64,000 nt of DNA from Bacillus paralicheniformis (GCF_001042485.2 NZ_LBMN02000036.1:460547-524546), one strand, 5' to 3'. Shown: positions 27,150-37,341, counted from the stretch's first letter. The notes: a model not told the origin generated them from the sequence alone. Numbers and translations: made by a program.

Positions 27150-27734
27150 ATGTTACATTTAGGAATCGATATTGATGGAACGATCACTGCCCAGGATACT
27201 TTTGTTCCCTATTTGAACGAGTCGTTCAGCCTCTCCATTACATTGGAAGATATTAAGGAATATGACTTAACAAAGCTGCTGAATATATCCCAGGAAGATT
27301 TTTGGAAATGGATGAACGAAAACGAGCCCCGCATCTATCAGGAAGCATTGCTGGCTCAATATGCCAAACAGACGCTGGATGAGCTGAAAAAGCAGCATAA
27401 GCTGATATACATTACGGCAAGAAGACACCATCTGGAGGATATCACCTTTGATTGGTTCGAGAAACGCGACATTCATTATGACCATATAGAACTTGTCGGC
27501 GGTCACGATAAACTGGAAGCCGTCTTCAGGCATAAGATCGATGTTTTCTTTGAGGACCACCACGGAAATGCAACCATGATTGCAAAAGAAGCAGGCATTC
27601 CGGTTCTGTTGTTTAATACGCCGTATAATCAGCTTCCGATCGATTCAAACATCGTCAGAGTCGACAGCTGGCTTGAAGCCGCCCAATGGCTGAAAAAGAA
27701 CGAGAAAACGATTAAAGGCGCAAAAAGCATGTAA
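27150..27734 (+). CDS. yqfW: YqfW, putative 5'(3')-deoxyribonucleotidase, HAD superfamily
   Basis: 194 aa. HAD motif I is GIDIDGTITAQD, motif II region LIYITARR (Thr), and motif IV FFEDHHGNA with its acidic pair. Members of the NT5C group remove phosphate from nucleotides. Substrate not proven. Start 27150 (AAGGAG at 7 nt) is chosen; the upstream in-frame ATG at 27099 lacks a ribosome site. Confidence 0.82.
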   Translation: MLHLGIDIDGTITAQDTFVPYLNESFSLSITLEDIKEYDLTKLLNISQEDFWKWMNENEPRIYQEALLAQYAKQTLDELKKQHKLIYITARRHHLEDITFDWFEKRDIHYDHIELVGGHDKLEAVFRHKIDVFFEDHHGNATMIAKEAGIPVLLFNTPYNQLPIDSNIVRVDSWLEAAQWLKKNEKTIKGAKSM

Positions 27735-27765
27735 GATAAAGTCTCTTACATGCTTTTTGCGTTAA

Positions 27766-27799
27766 AAAGGCATATGGCTTTTTAACGCCATATGCCGCT
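27766..27799. terminator. Bidirectional terminator between yqfW and zur
   Basis: GGCATATGGC / GCCATATGCC stem with A/T runs on each side, between converging genes. Confidence 0.85.
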
Positions 27800-27804
27800 T
27801 TTCT

Positions 27805-28236
27805 TTACTGCGCTTCTGCGCTTTTTTCTTCGCATCGCGGGCACGTTCCGTAAATTTCAAACTTGTGGCCGCTGATCTGGTAGCCGTCAAGATCGTCTGT
27901 CAGCTTTTCCATCGGGCATAGCTCGATTTCCTTCGTTTTGCCGCACATCATGCAAATAAAATGATGGTGGTGATGAGCAGAAGAACATTTAAAGCGAAAC
28001 AGCTTTTCACCGGAAAGCTCAGTCGTTTCCAAAATGCCGAGTTCTTCAAACAGCGACAAATTCCTGTAGATCGTATCAAAGCTTAACCCCGGATAATCAT
28101 CGTTTAAAGCGGAAAGGACGTTTTTCGCCGTTAAATATTTATCAGAATCACTAAACAGCTGAAGCATATCCTCCCGTTTGCTTGTATATTTATATCCTTT
28201 TTCCTTCAGTAAATCAAGCGCTTCCTGTACGTTCAC
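27805..28236 (-). CDS. zur: Zinc uptake regulator Zur (Fur family)
   Basis: 143 aa. Winged helix ([33 protein letters not shown]) and C-terminal metal domain: [20 protein letters not shown] and [10 protein letters not shown] hold the structural CxxC pairs, and the His run contains regulatory zinc ligands. With zinc it represses zinc uptake and alternative ribosomal protein genes. It overlaps znuB by 23 nt, so it is the last gene of the znuC-znuB-zur operon, giving autoregulated output. Confidence 0.93.
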   Translation of the reverse strand: MNVQEALDLLKEKGYKYTSKREDMLQLFSDSDKYLTAKNVLSALNDDYPGLSFDTIYRNLSLFEELGILETTELSGEKLFRFKCSSAHHHHHFICMMCGKTKEIELCPMEKLTDDLDGYQISGHKFEIYGTCPRCEEKSAEAQ

Positions 28237-29074
28237 GGCGAATCCTCCTTTTGATTTTATTATAACTGATGCACAGTATCAGGATAAAGATCGACAGCAT
28301 CACGATCGTTCCCCCCGGCGCAAGATCCAGATGATAAGCAAGCACCAGGCCGACGATGACGGAAAGTTCACCGAATAGAATCGATAAGAAGATCGCCTGC
28401 TTAAACCCCTTGGCAATGCGCATGCTCGCAGCGACAGGGAGCGTCATCAGCGCTGAAACGAGAAGCGTACCGACGATTCTCATTGAGGCGGCAATAACAA
28501 GCGCAACGATCAAAATAAATATAAAATGAATCCACTTTGCGGAAATCCCCGAAGCTTTAGCATGCTCTTCATCAAACGACAGAAGAAACAGCTCTTTAAA
28601 AAGGGAAAACACCACAATCAAAACGGCCGCGGAAATTCCGACGATCACCAGCATGTCTTCCCGCGAAACAGCGCTGACGCTGCCGAATAGATAGCTGAAC
28701 AGATCCGTATTAAATCCGTCCGCAAGCGAAATAAAAATAACGGAAATCCCGATTCCCCCCGACATGATAATCGGGATCGCCAGCTCCTGATAATGTTTAT
28801 AAACCGTTCTCAGCCTCTCGATAATCAAAGATCCGGCAACGGAAAACGCCATTCCGAAATAGATCGGGCTGACGCCGGCGAGCACTGCAAACTGTTTGCC
28901 TGCATACAGGCTCGCTGCTATGCCGGCTAAAGAGACGTGGCTGAGCGCATCTGCGATCAGCGACAGGCGCCTGACAACGATGAATACACCGAGCAAGGGC
29001 GCGATGAGGCCGATTAATATTCCTGAAATAAAAGCGTTTTGCAAAAACTCATAATGAAAAAAAGGTGTCAGCAT
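28214..29074 (-). CDS. znuB: Zinc/manganese ABC transporter permease
   Basis: 286 aa with about eight helices. Belongs to the ABC-3 family: [44 protein letters not shown] and [26 protein letters not shown]. Position beside zur makes zinc the likely substrate (ZnuB/AdcB/ZurM type). No substrate-binding protein gene is nearby, so it must be encoded elsewhere. Starts at the final base of znuC's stop (TAATG-type junction). Confidence 0.88.
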   Translation of the reverse strand: MLTPFFHYEFLQNAFISGILIGLIAPLLGVFIVVRRLSLIADALSHVSLAGIAASLYAGKQFAVLAGVSPIYFGMAFSVAGSLIIERLRTVYKHYQELAIPIIMSGGIGISVIFISLADGFNTDLFSYLFGSVSAVSREDMLVIVGISAAVLIVVFSLFKELFLLSFDEEHAKASGISAKWIHFIFILIVALVIAASMRIVGTLLVSALMTLPVAASMRIAKGFKQAIFLSILFGELSVIVGLVLAYHLDLAPGGTIVMLSIFILILCISYNKIKRRIRRERTGSA

Positions 29075-29859
29075 TATTCGTGTCCTCCATGATGATGGTG
29101 ATTGTGGCTGATGGCTTGAACATCATGCCCGTAAAATTGAGACAAGTCTTGATCTGTCATGGACTCAAACTCTTCTGTATTGCCGTGAAAATGAAGATGT
29201 TTATTCATGCAGGCAACGTGTGTGACTTTATCGGAAACCGTGCCGACATCATGGGTGACAAGAATGAGTGTAATGCCTTTTTCACGATTCAACTTCTCCA
29301 GCAGCTTGTAAAACCCTTCAACTGTTTTTTGATCGACTCCAACCGTCGGCTCGTCAAGAATGAGCAGCTTCGGTTCGCTCACAAGCGCTCTCGCGATGAA
29401 AGTTCTTTGCTGCTGTCCCCCCGAAAGCTCGCCGATGTTCCTGTCTTTCAGGGACGTGATGCCGACGGCTTCGATCGCTTCATCCACCTTTTGCTTATCG
29501 GCTTTGGCCATGCGTCTGAATAAGCCGAGCTTCGCTGTTAAACCGCTTGCCACCACTTCATATACGGAAGCGGGAAAACCGGTGTTAAAGCTGTTTGCTT
29601 TTTGGGATACAAAGCCGATTTTGCTCCAGTCCTTAAATTTTCTGAGAGGGACGCCGAACAAATTAAGTTCGCCTGTCTGCGGCTTAATCAGCCCCAGAAT
29701 GCATTTCAGCAATGTCGTCTTTCCCGATCCGTTTGGACCGACCAAGCCGAGAAAAGTCCCTTCTTCAATGTTTAAATTGATATCTTCTATCACATTTCGA
29801 TGATCATAGGAATATGATACATGCTTCATTTCAATAATAGGTTGTTTCAATACGTTCAC
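29074..29859 (-). CDS. znuC: Zinc ABC transporter ATPase
   Basis: About 261 aa. Walker A GPNGSGKTTLLKCIL, Q-loop VSQKANSFN, signature [15 protein letters not shown], Walker B LLILDEPTVGVD, H-loop VTHDVG. The C-terminus is His-rich (HVACMNKHLHFHGN and NHHHHGGHE), apt for metal handling. The frame is open to ATG 29880, but that ATG has no ribosome site and overlaps a Zur-like half-site; GTG 29859 (GGAG upstream) or TTG 29850 (AAGGTG) is likelier. Confidence 0.88.
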   Translation of the reverse strand: MNVLKQPIIEMKHVSYSYDHRNVIEDINLNIEEGTFLGLVGPNGSGKTTLLKCILGLIKPQTGELNLFGVPLRKFKDWSKIGFVSQKANSFNTGFPASVYEVVASGLTAKLGLFRRMAKADKQKVDEAIEAVGITSLKDRNIGELSGGQQQRTFIARALVSEPKLLILDEPTVGVDQKTVEGFYKLLEKLNREKGITLILVTHDVGTVSDKVTHVACMNKHLHFHGNTEEFESMTDQDLSQFYGHDVQAISHNHHHHGGHE

Positions 29860-29868
29860 CTTCAACTT

Positions 29869-29890
29869 CTCCAGAATCATTACGATTTAT
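29869..29890 (-). promoter_or_regulatory. Possible Zur operator of znuC-znuB-zur
   Basis: Minus strand AAATCGTAATGATT matches the left half and centre of the Zur consensus AAATCGTAATNATTACGATT; the right half is poor. Placement just upstream of the likely start fits repression by the operon's own product. Confidence 0.5.
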
Positions 29891-29908
29891 CGCACAAAAA
29901 GAAAATGG

Positions 29909-29938
29909 CAGCCGAAAAGCAGCAAGCCATTTTCACGA
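29909..29938 (-). terminator. Terminator of yqfU
   Basis: AAAATGGC / GCCATTTT with an inner GCAGC/GCTGC-type stem, followed by CTTTTTG on the minus strand. Confidence 0.75.
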
Positions 29939-29993
29939 TTGACCAGTTCATCTTTAAATTATACATATAAACTAAAAAAAAGTAAATGAAAGC

Positions 29994-30878
29994 CTAATGG
30001 ATGGCATTTTTGAACTTTCCTCCACGCGTTTCGTGCGTGTCCATAATCGTTATAAAAGCATTGTGATCAATATTGAAAACAATCGATTTCAGCTTTGTCA
30101 CTTCAAGCCTGGTCACAACGGCATAAATCACCTCTGTATCCTCATCGGAATAGCCGCCTTTCCCTTTGAGCTTTGTCGTTCCCCGGCCGAGGCGATGCAG
30201 CAGCGCATCGGAAATCTCCTCGTATTGATCTGAAACGATGATGACCGCTTTCGTCTCATCAAGCCCTTGAATAACGGCGTCGATCGTCTTCATCGCAATA
30301 TAGTACGTCATAACCGAAAACATAGCCTGCTCAAGGCCGAATACAAAGCTTGCCCACGTAAAAATAAAGACATTGACGAACATGACAAATTCGCCGACTG
30401 AAAATGGCAGCTTTTTCGTAAGCAAAATGCCGAGTATCTCAGTTCCATCCATAGAACCGCCGTTACGAATAACAAGCCCTACGCCGAATCCGAGCAGAAG
30501 ACCGCCGAATACGGCTGCCAGAACGGGCTGAGTCGTAACCCCTTCTACATGATGCAACAAGGTTTCAATAATTGATAAGCTGATGATTCCGATCAGGGTT
30601 GAAATTAAGAACGTTTTTCCGATGTGCTTGTAGCCTGAAAACATAAACGGAATGTTAAGAACGACGACGAGCAGTGCGAAGTTGATATACGGAGTATCTT
30701 TAAAAATGTAGTCCAATATTAGTGAAATGCCGATAATGCCCCCGTCAATGATGTTGTTCGGCACTAAAAATAATTCGATGCTGGCGGCTGCACAGGCAGC
30801 CCCGACGAGAATCATGACGATCCGAAACGCCACTTTGACCGCTGATTCTTTTTTATGCTGTTTTATGGTATTTGCCAT
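29994..30878 (-). CDS. yqfU: YqfU, YitT-family membrane protein
   Basis: 294 aa. Five or six helices with [16 protein letters not shown] and [17 protein letters not shown], the YitT/DUF161 repeats, then a cytosolic DUF2179 domain ([35 protein letters not shown], ending [16 protein letters not shown]). DUF2179 has a ferredoxin-like fold that may sense a ligand. Transport substrate unknown. Confidence 0.83.
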   Translation of the reverse strand: MANTIKQHKKESAVKVAFRIVMILVGAACAAASIELFLVPNNIIDGGIIGISLILDYIFKDTPYINFALLVVVLNIPFMFSGYKHIGKTFLISTLIGIISLSIIETLLHHVEGVTTQPVLAAVFGGLLLGFGVGLVIRNGGSMDGTEILGILLTKKLPFSVGEFVMFVNVFIFTWASFVFGLEQAMFSVMTYYIAMKTIDAVIQGLDETKAVIIVSDQYEEISDALLHRLGRGTTKLKGKGGYSDEDTEVIYAVVTRLEVTKLKSIVFNIDHNAFITIMDTHETRGGKFKNAIH

Positions 30879-31004
30879 TCTGTCTCTCCTTTTTCCAAAC
30901 TGGCCAAACTGTCCCTTATCATCATATCATTTAACAGACTGAAATAAAAAAATGACACATTTTTAATTTTACGCCATACATTAGTTCAGAGGGGAGGAAT
31001 GGAC

Positions 31005-31259
31005 GTGATTTTATTTCAAAAAATCGTGCTGCAGCGTTTAAATCAGGTCACGGCTGACGAGGTGCTGAAGTACGCTAAACAATACGGAATTCATGTAACA
31101 AGAAAACAGGCGCTTGAAGTGGAAAAGCTTGTGAAAGGAAAAAACATCAATATTTTTAATGAGGAAGAACGCAATAAACTGCTCAAGCAGGTGGAAGCGG
31201 TCACTTCAAAAGAAGCGGTGCAGCTCTTGAACCAGCTATTTTCTCAATACGTATCATAA
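31005..31259 (+). CDS. yqfT: YqfT, DUF2624 protein
   Basis: 84 aa. FQKIVLQRLNQVTADEVLKYAKQYGIHVTRKQALEVEKLVKGKNINIF is the DUF2624 pattern seen beside nfo in Bacillales. Small, helical, unknown function. GGAGG ends 7 nt before GTG 31005 but only 1 nt before ATG 30999, so the GTG is the better start. Confidence 0.8.
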   Translation: MILFQKIVLQRLNQVTADEVLKYAKQYGIHVTRKQALEVEKLVKGKNINIFNEEERNKLLKQVEAVTSKEAVQLLNQLFSQYVS

Positions 31260-31292
31260 AAAAAGGGGAGCTGATACGCCCCCCTTTTTTAT
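31256..31292. terminator. Bidirectional terminator between yqfT and nfo
   Basis: AAAAAAGGGGAGC...GCCCCCCTTTTTT with pairing across CTGATAC; serves both converging genes. Confidence 0.88.
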
Positions 31293-32182
31293 TGCTGCTT
31301 GATTTTTTCCAGCAGCCCTTCATCAAACTGTTTATTTTTAAGCATTTCAATTTCAAACCGGTATGGCGGCTTTTTGTTCTTTTTATCTTCTCCTACATAA
31401 GGCGTTTCAAGGATTTTCGGAATATCTTTCAGCTGATCGTGGTGGACGATGTATTGAAGCGCATCAAAACCGATTTCTCCGAATCCGATGTTTTCGTGCC
31501 GGTCCTTTCTCGCGCCTCTGACATTCTTGCTGTCATTAATATGAAGCACTTTTAAACGGTCGATTCCGACGATCTTATCGAATTCGTTTAAGACACCGTC
31601 AAAGTCGGATACGACATCGTAACCCGCGTCATGGGTATGGCATGTATCGAAGCAGACGGATAAATGTTCATTGTGTGTAACGCCGTCGATGATCTGTGCC
31701 AACTCCTCAAACGTCCGTCCGCATTCTGAACCTTTGCCGGCCATCGTTTCCAAAGCGATCTGCACATTCTGATTCGGGTCGATGACCTCGTTCAATCCTT
31801 CGATGATTTTTTGAATGCCCGCTTCTGCGCCTGCACCTACATGAGCTCCCGGGTGAAGAACGATTTGTCTGGCGCCGATCGCCGACGTCCTTTCAATTTC
31901 AGAACGCAGGAACTCGACACCGAGCTCAAATGTGGCCGGATTTGTTGTATTGCCGATATTGATAATATACGGGGCATGAACGACGATATCAGAGATGCCG
32001 TTCTCCTCCATATGGGCTCTTCCTGCTTCAATATTTAAATCCTCGATTTTTTTCCTGCGCGTGTTTTGCGGCGCTCCCGTATAGATCATAAATGTATTGG
32101 CGCCGTAGGAGCTTGCCTCCTGACTGGCCGCAAGCAGCATATGTTTTCCGCTCATTGAGACGTGTGAACCGATTTTCAACAA
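31289..32182 (-). CDS. nfo: Endonuclease IV
   Basis: 297 aa. AP endonuclease of the base-excision pathway with a three-zinc TIM barrel. Metal-site blocks: [81 protein letters not shown]. In B. subtilis nfo protects dormant and germinating spores from oxidative base damage. Lies 11 nt after cshB in the same direction. Confidence 0.97.
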   Translation of the reverse strand: MLKIGSHVSMSGKHMLLAASQEASSYGANTFMIYTGAPQNTRRKKIEDLNIEAGRAHMEENGISDIVVHAPYIINIGNTTNPATFELGVEFLRSEIERTSAIGARQIVLHPGAHVGAGAEAGIQKIIEGLNEVIDPNQNVQIALETMAGKGSECGRTFEELAQIIDGVTHNEHLSVCFDTCHTHDAGYDVVSDFDGVLNEFDKIVGIDRLKVLHINDSKNVRGARKDRHENIGFGEIGFDALQYIVHHDQLKDIPKILETPYVGEDKKNKKPPYRFEIEMLKNKQFDEGLLEKIKQQ

Positions 32183-32193
32183 AACTGTTTCCC

Positions 32194-33513
32194 CTACTTT
32201 CCTTTTCTAAATTGCTTTCTTTTTTGCTGTCTTTTTATTTTATTGATTTCCGTCTGCATTTTCTTCTTATATCCTGGCTTGACTTTTCTCGGTTTTTTCA
32301 CAAGCCGCTTGGCGACCTCATCCGTTTCATCAGGCGTTCTTTTTCGATTCTGACGGCGCTTGCGGTCATCGATCTTTTTCCACTCGCCTTTTTCAAGCCT
32401 CATGTTTTCAAACACGATTCCCATCTGTTCAAGCTTCACAAGTGCATCTTCGTCAGAGGTATCATAAAACGTCATCGCTGTTCCGGATGTTCCGGCGCGC
32501 GCTGTACGGCCGACGCGGTGAACGTAAAAATCAAGATCGTCTGGCAGTTCATAGTTAATGACATGGCTGATGCCTTTAATATCGATTCCCCTTGCAGCCA
32601 AATCAGTGGCTATGATATAGGTGAATTCCAGATCGCCGATTTGCTTCATCACTTTTTTTCGTTCCCGCGGCGTAAGCCCTCCGTGAAGAAGTCCGACTTT
32701 CATCCCTTTGTCCGTCAGGTATGCGGCGATTTCGTCAGCCGTTGTTTTTGTATTGGCAAAAACAATCGCCAAATACGGATTTAAATGGGTCATAACCTCG
32801 AGCAGCAGCTCATTTTTATCCCTGTGTCTGGAAGGTATCAGCACGTGTTCGATTTTTTCGGCCGTGATGTGCTTCGGCTCAACATGCGCATACCTCGGAT
32901 TGGCCATATACTTTTTCAGGAAAGGCTTTAATTTTTCTGGAATCGTTGCGGAAAATACGAGCATCTGCAAGCCTTCAGGCATATGCGACCCGATAAAATC
33001 GACATCTTCCAAAAATCCCATATCAAGCATTAAGTCCGCCTCGTCGATAACGAGCGAACCGGCTTTATGAACATCGAGCGCCTGCTCCCTGATCAGATCT
33101 GCAATCCGCCCCGGCGTACCAACCACCAGATGGGGCTGTGTTCTTAATTTGTCAATCGATTTTTGTTTATCGGTACCGCCGATGAAACATTTCGAACGAA
33201 CCGCTTCATCAGGCCCTAAAAACTTGGTGATTTTCAGGACTTCCTGATGAATCTGGTTGGCGAGCTCCCTTGTCGGAGCCGTAATCACGACTTGAACGAA
33301 CTCTTTTTCAAAATCGATCCTGCTTAAGAGCGGGAGCAGATAGGCATGCGTTTTTCCCGTACCTGTCTGCGACTGTCCGATCGCGCTCTCCCCTTTCAGC
33401 GCCGCAGGAATTAACCGCTTCTGAATATCAGTCGGCTCATAAAATCCCAAGTCGTGAACAGCCTCTATAATAAACGGCTTTAAATCGTACATTTCAAATT
33501 TCGTTTGTTTCAT
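32194..33513 (-). CDS. cshB: DEAD-box RNA helicase CshB
   Basis: 439 aa. Q motif ([16 protein letters not shown]), motif [11 protein letters not shown], Ia PTRELANQ, Ib [42 protein letters not shown] highly basic tail ([17 protein letters not shown]) binds RNA. B. subtilis CshB is needed with CspB/CspD for growth at low temperature and for cold mRNA handling. Confidence 0.95.
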   Translation of the reverse strand: MKQTKFEMYDLKPFIIEAVHDLGFYEPTDIQKRLIPAALKGESAIGQSQTGTGKTHAYLLPLLSRIDFEKEFVQVVITAPTRELANQIHQEVLKITKFLGPDEAVRSKCFIGGTDKQKSIDKLRTQPHLVVGTPGRIADLIREQALDVHKAGSLVIDEADLMLDMGFLEDVDFIGSHMPEGLQMLVFSATIPEKLKPFLKKYMANPRYAHVEPKHITAEKIEHVLIPSRHRDKNELLLEVMTHLNPYLAIVFANTKTTADEIAAYLTDKGMKVGLLHGGLTPRERKKVMKQIGDLEFTYIIATDLAARGIDIKGISHVINYELPDDLDFYVHRVGRTARAGTSGTAMTFYDTSDEDALVKLEQMGIVFENMRLEKGEWKKIDDRKRRQNRKRTPDETDEVAKRLVKKPRKVKPGYKKKMQTEINKIKRQQKRKQFRKGK

Positions 33514-33709
33514 TTTCCCAACTCCTTCTTGGAAAGCCTTTATTCCGGCGCTCCAAGCTTTATCCTATATGGCTGAATTGTGCGCTTATGTATCCTTTTT
33601 TATGCCGCACTGCTTAAAAAAAGGCTGATATCATGTCCATCATTAAATTATAACTGATCCTGCGGAAAAAAACCATCACCCCCGCCCTATTCGGGCCGGC
33701 GGCAAAGGC

Positions 33710-33736
33710 ACTTTGCCACCGTTGGTGCATACCCTA
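33710..33736 (+). promoter_or_regulatory. Candidate sigma-K promoter of yqfQ
   Basis: CATACCCTA at 33728-33736 fits the sigma-K -10 consensus CATANNNTA exactly, and an AC dinucleotide (33710-33711) sits 16 nt upstream as its -35. Expression in the mother cell late in sporulation is predicted. Confidence 0.65.
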
Positions 33737-33768
33737 TCAAGAGAAGGATTTTGAAAGGAGGTACAAGT

Positions 33769-34419
33769 ATGTTTCAGCAACAGCCGATGAGAAATCAGCC
33801 AAGACCGCAGATGCCGCAAAGGCCCGGCAGAGCCTTGATGCCGAGACATCCGGGGATGAGAATACAGCCCCCTCAAGCGCAGCAGCGCGGCCTGCAGCAA
33901 ATGTTTCAGCCGATGGGCGCCGCCCAGGAGCAAGCAGGGGCGCGAGGAGGCGGCGGGATTCAGGGTTTGCTCTCGAAAATCCTTCCTGGATCTGCCGCGT
34001 CCGGGGGAACAGGAGCAGGCCTCGGCGGAACCGGAAGCGGCCTTGGAGGCATTCAGGGTCTTGCCAATCCGGCTACCATTTCAAACATGCTCGGCAATGT
34101 TCAAAAAGCGCTCGGTGTAGCCCAGCAAGTAACGCCGATGATTCAGCAATACGGACCTCTCGTCCGCAATCTCCCCGGCATGGTGAAAATGTTCAGACAG
34201 CTGAATTCCGATGATACTGAGGCGGAGGACAGCGAACAACAAAAAGACGAACCGGACAACAAGACCGAAACGAGCGGCGAAAAGAAAGAAGAAATAAAAG
34301 TGTCTTCCAAAACACCCGAAAAATCCAAAGCCGAAGAAATCAGAAAAAAACGGAGCCGTTCAGCCACTCCGTCTGCAAAAAGAAAAACCGGAGGATCAAA
34401 ACCTAAACTGTATGTATAA
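33769..34419 (+). CDS. yqfQ: YqfQ/VrrA-like low-complexity protein, probable spore coat component
   Basis: 216 aa. N-third rich in Gln/Pro/Arg/Met ([20 protein letters not shown]), then a Gly-rich stretch ([27 protein letters not shown]), a conserved core ([43 protein letters not shown]) and a charged Lys/Glu tail. Matches the VrrA/YqfQ family, known for variable repeats. The sigma-K-like promoter suggests a coat role; this is inference. GGAGG lies 7 nt before the ATG. Confidence 0.78.
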   Translation: MFQQQPMRNQPRPQMPQRPGRALMPRHPGMRIQPPQAQQRGLQQMFQPMGAAQEQAGARGGGGIQGLLSKILPGSAASGGTGAGLGGTGSGLGGIQGLANPATISNMLGNVQKALGVAQQVTPMIQQYGPLVRNLPGMVKMFRQLNSDDTEAEDSEQQKDEPDNKTETSGEKKEEIKVSSKTPEKSKAEEIRKKRSRSATPSAKRKTGGSKPKLYV

Positions 34420-34425
34420 CATTCT

Positions 34426-34454
34426 TTGATATCTCCTGCGGGATCAGATATAAT
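34426..34454 (+). promoter_or_regulatory. Sigma-A promoter of ispH
   Basis: TTGATA (34426-34431), 17-nt spacer, TATAAT (34449-34454). Transcription would start near 34461. Confidence 0.75.
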
Positions 34455-34475
34455 AGGTCTATAGAGACTGCAAAA

Positions 34476-34500
34476 ATAAGCCGTTTTTTACGGCTTTTTA
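34476..34500 (+). terminator. Terminator-like hairpin in the ispH leader
   Basis: AAGCCG tttttta CGGCTT TTTATC. It lies downstream of the promoter at 34426-34454 and upstream of the ispH ribosome site. It may simply end yqfQ messages, or attenuate ispH. Confidence 0.7.
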
Positions 34501-34538
34501 TCATGCCCGGCTCTTACTTCTTTATAGGAGGACTAAGA

Positions 34539-35483
34539 ATGAACGTAATTAAAATATCGCCGCGCGGCTATTGCTACGGTGTCGTCGACGCCATGGTCAT
34601 CGCAAAAAACGCGGCTCTCGATAAAAGTCTGCCGAGACCTATATATATTTTAGGAATGATCGTTCACAATAAACATGTCACCGACGCATTTGAAAAAGAG
34701 GGCATTTATACGCTTGACGGTCCGAACCGGCTTGAGATTTTGAATCAGGTCGACAAAGGAACGGTGATCTTCACCGCTCACGGCGTTTCGCCCGAAGTCC
34801 GTAAAATAGCTGAGGATAAAGGTCTTGTCGCGATTGACGCCACCTGCCCTGATGTGACAAAAACACACGATTTAATCCGAAAAATGAAAGCGGAAGGCTA
34901 TCACGTCATCTACATTGGAAAAAAAGGACACCCGGAGCCTGAAGGAGCGGTCGGTGTCGCCCCGGATATCGTTCATCTTGTCGAAACCGAAGAAGACGTG
35001 GAAAGGCTGGACATTGAAGCGGAGAAACTGATTGTCACGAACCAAACGACGATGTCCCAATGGGATGTCCATGATATTATGGAAAAAGTAAAAGAAAAAT
35101 ATCCGGATGTTGAATTCCACCAGGAGATTTGTCTGGCCACCCAGGTGCGTCAGGAAGCGGTGTCCGAACAGGCGAAAAAAGCCGACTTGACAATCGTTGT
35201 CGGCGATCCGAAAAGCAATAACTCGAATCGCCTCGCCCAGGTCTCCGAGGAAATCGCAGGCACGAAAGCATACCGGATCGGCGATTTAAGCGAATTAAAG
35301 CTGGAATGGCTCGACGGCGTGGAAACCGTCGCTGTAACGGCCGGCGCATCGACCCCGACTCCGATTACAAAAGAAGTCATCCGCTTTTTAGAACAATTCG
35401 ATCGTGAAGATCCTTCCACATGGAAGATCAGTCACGAAGTACCTCTTCAAAAAATCTTGCCTAAAGTAAAAGCAAAAACCTGA
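34539..35483 (+). CDS. ispH: 4-hydroxy-3-methylbut-2-enyl diphosphate reductase IspH
   Basis: 314 aa. Last step of the MEP pathway, making IPP and DMAPP with an Fe-S cluster. Cluster Cys residues sit in [27 protein letters not shown] and [12 protein letters not shown]. Active-site blocks [22 protein letters not shown] and [13 protein letters not shown] are intact. Start 34539 is set by AGGAGG; the upstream ATG at 34503 lies in the hairpin T-tract and is rejected. Confidence 0.96.
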   Translation: MNVIKISPRGYCYGVVDAMVIAKNAALDKSLPRPIYILGMIVHNKHVTDAFEKEGIYTLDGPNRLEILNQVDKGTVIFTAHGVSPEVRKIAEDKGLVAIDATCPDVTKTHDLIRKMKAEGYHVIYIGKKGHPEPEGAVGVAPDIVHLVETEEDVERLDIEAEKLIVTNQTTMSQWDVHDIMEKVKEKYPDVEFHQEICLATQVRQEAVSEQAKKADLTIVVGDPKSNNSNRLAQVSEEIAGTKAYRIGDLSELKLEWLDGVETVAVTAGASTPTPITKEVIRFLEQFDREDPSTWKISHEVPLQKILPKVKAKT

Positions 35484-35515
35484 AGCATCCATCGCTTCAG
35501 GTTTTGTTTTTATAA
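35480..35515. terminator. Terminator between ispH and yqfO
   Basis: CCTGAAGC / GCTTCAGG stem followed by TTTTGTTTTT on the plus strand; the converging yqfO stop lies in the T-tract. Confidence 0.88.
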
Positions 35516-36631
35516 AAATGTAAACGGGTTCGTATTTGTATCTGATGGAAAGACGGCGACATTGTATTTTTTCTTTCGGCACATCGCCGTCAGCTTTTTC
35601 GCAACTCCGTTTTTCATGATTTGTTCGGCATAATGTCCAGGGTCGACCACATTCAGCCCGATCATCATGGCATCGTGCGCCGTATGGAAATAAAGATCTC
35701 CTGTTACATATACATCGGCGCCCATACGTTTTGCATGATGGATGTATTTATTGCCGTCGCCGCCTAATACAGCGACCTTCTTCACTTTCGCATCAGACTT
35801 GCCCACCATCCGCGCTCCGTTTGCCTCCAGCTTTTCTTTCACATAACGGGCAAATGCTTCGAGTGTCATCTCTTCATTCAATTCACCGATACGGCCCAGC
35901 CCTTTTCGAAGCGGACTCTGCTCGACGGGATAAATATCAAAGGCCACTTCTTCATACGGATGAGCCTCATTCATCGCTTTGATCACGGATTTTTCAATAC
36001 CTGACGGATAAACGGTCTCAATTCTTACCTCTTCGACCCGTTCAAGCTCGCCCCGCTCGCCGATAAAAGGATCGGCTTCAGACAGCGGCTTGAAGCTGCC
36101 GACTCCTTCTGAAGAAAACGCACAGTGGCTGTAGGCGCCGATATGACCGGCTCCGGCGTCTCCAAGCGCTGCGCGCACCTGTTCTTCATAATCTTTCGGG
36201 ACATAGACGGCGAGTTTTTTCAGCGGCTCTTCGTAGGTTGGAACGAGCACTTTTGTGTTCTTTAATTCCAGCGCTTCCGCAAGCATGTCGTTGACACCGC
36301 CGTCAGCAACATCGAGATTTGTATGAGCCGCATAAACGGCGATATCATGCTTGATGCACTTTTCGATCAGCCTTCCGCCAGGCTGGTCTGTGATGACATG
36401 TTTCAGCGGCCTGAAAACAGGCGGATGGTGCGCAATGATTAAGTCAACGTTCTTTGCAATCGCTTCATCAACCGTTTCTTCGAGAACATCTAGCGTGACC
36501 ATGACATTGGACACCGTTTTGTTCAGCGTGCCGATTTGCAGGCCGATTTTATCGCCTTCAACGGCGTATGACTTTGGTGAAAATTGTTCAAACAATTGGA
36601 TGATTTCATGCCCGTTTATCGTTTTTGTCAT
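35510..36631 (-). CDS. yqfO: YqfO, Nif3/DUF34 dinuclear-metal protein with inserted PII-like domain
   Basis: 373 aa. Two Nif3 halves with metal-binding His in LIIAHHPPVFRP and AAHTNLDVADGGVND, and C-terminal HAKRMGADVYVTGDLYFHTAHDAM. The middle (about 125-230; KLAVYVPKDYEEQVRAALGDAGAGHIGAYSHCAFSSEG) is the YqfO/CutA-PII-like insertion. Often annotated as a GTP cyclohydrolase-I type enzyme, but that is not established. Overlaps trmK by 4 nt. Confidence 0.9.
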   Translation of the reverse strand: MTKTINGHEIIQLFEQFSPKSYAVEGDKIGLQIGTLNKTVSNVMVTLDVLEETVDEAIAKNVDLIIAHHPPVFRPLKHVITDQPGGRLIEKCIKHDIAVYAAHTNLDVADGGVNDMLAEALELKNTKVLVPTYEEPLKKLAVYVPKDYEEQVRAALGDAGAGHIGAYSHCAFSSEGVGSFKPLSEADPFIGERGELERVEEVRIETVYPSGIEKSVIKAMNEAHPYEEVAFDIYPVEQSPLRKGLGRIGELNEEMTLEAFARYVKEKLEANGARMVGKSDAKVKKVAVLGGDGNKYIHHAKRMGADVYVTGDLYFHTAHDAMMIGLNVVDPGHYAEQIMKNGVAKKLTAMCRKKKYNVAVFPSDTNTNPFTFL

Positions 36632-37341
36632 CTTCTAAGTACCTCCTTTAAGACCTCTATCCGTTTTGACAGTTCAAGCAATTTTTGTTGATTTTCTGCA
36701 CTCGGAAGAGCCGCTTCAATTTGTTGATAGATGTTTTCCGTATGTTTCAGTTCTTGCGACCATTTTTTGATAAAAACAGCATTTTTTTGTTTGGCCAAAA
36801 ATGGGCCGACAAGCATGCCTGCCGCAAAGGAAATCCCATCGTAAGCCGCATCCCGATCGCCCGCTTCCGCGACGAGAACCTCATAGTACTTGCCGTCTTC
36901 TTCAAGGATTTCTTCATTGATCAGTGCATAGCCTTCCTGATAGAGCCATTCTCTAATATGGTGAGCGTGGATATTCGGCTGTAAAACCAAACGTTCCTTA
37001 CCTGAGAGCTTATCCTTGCCCGCTTTTAGAATGTGAGCAATGAGCGAGCCTCCCATTCCGGCAATCGTGATCACATCAGCTTCGCCCTTTTCAATCACTT
37101 CAAGCCCGTCGCCTTTCCTTACGGATATGAGCGGACTTAATTGCAATTTCTCAACCTGCTGCTTCGCAGAAAGAAAAGGACCATCTGTGATTTCTCCGGC
37201 GATCGCGGCGCTTGCCAGTCGATTCAGCACACAATAGCAAGGCAAATACGCATGATCAGACCCGATATCAGCCACAACCGCCCCTTTTGTTATGTATTTC
37301 GCCACAGTCTGCAGCCTTTTCGATAACTTCAATTCATTCAC
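36628..37341 (-). CDS. trmK: tRNA (adenine-22-N1)-methyltransferase TrmK
   Basis: 237 aa. SAM-binding Rossmann motif VADIGSDHAYLPCY, catalytic-region ITIAGMGG and LVLQPNIHAHHIREWLYQ. Methylates N1 of A22 in bacterial tRNAs. The N-end NELKLSKRLQTVA matches the B. subtilis protein, favouring the GTG at 37341; the GTG at 37350 is also open. C-terminal coiled-coil (LLELSKRIEVLKEVL). Its 4-nt overlap with yqfO implies co-translation. Confidence 0.93.
   Translation of the reverse strand: MNELKLSKRLQTVAKYITKGAVVADIGSDHAYLPCYCVLNRLASAAIAGEITDGPFLSAKQQVEKLQLSPLISVRKGDGLEVIEKGEADVITIAGMGGSLIAHILKAGKDKLSGKERLVLQPNIHAHHIREWLYQEGYALINEEILEEDGKYYEVLVAEAGDRDAAYDGISFAAGMLVGPFLAKQKNAVFIKKWSQELKHTENIYQQIEAALPSAENQQKLLELSKRIEVLKEVLRR

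Noticed and set aside
27950..27990. His codon run in zur as a simple repeat or tag-like artefact
   Set aside because: It lies in the expected metal-binding stretch of a Fur-family protein and the frame is intact.
32092..32784. 230-codon plus-strand open frame across nfo and cshB
   Set aside because: Antisense to two conserved genes; Phe/Cys-rich without motifs.
34503..34538. Upstream ATG for ispH giving 12 extra residues
   Set aside because: It sits next to a terminator T-tract without a ribosome site; AGGAGG supports 34539.
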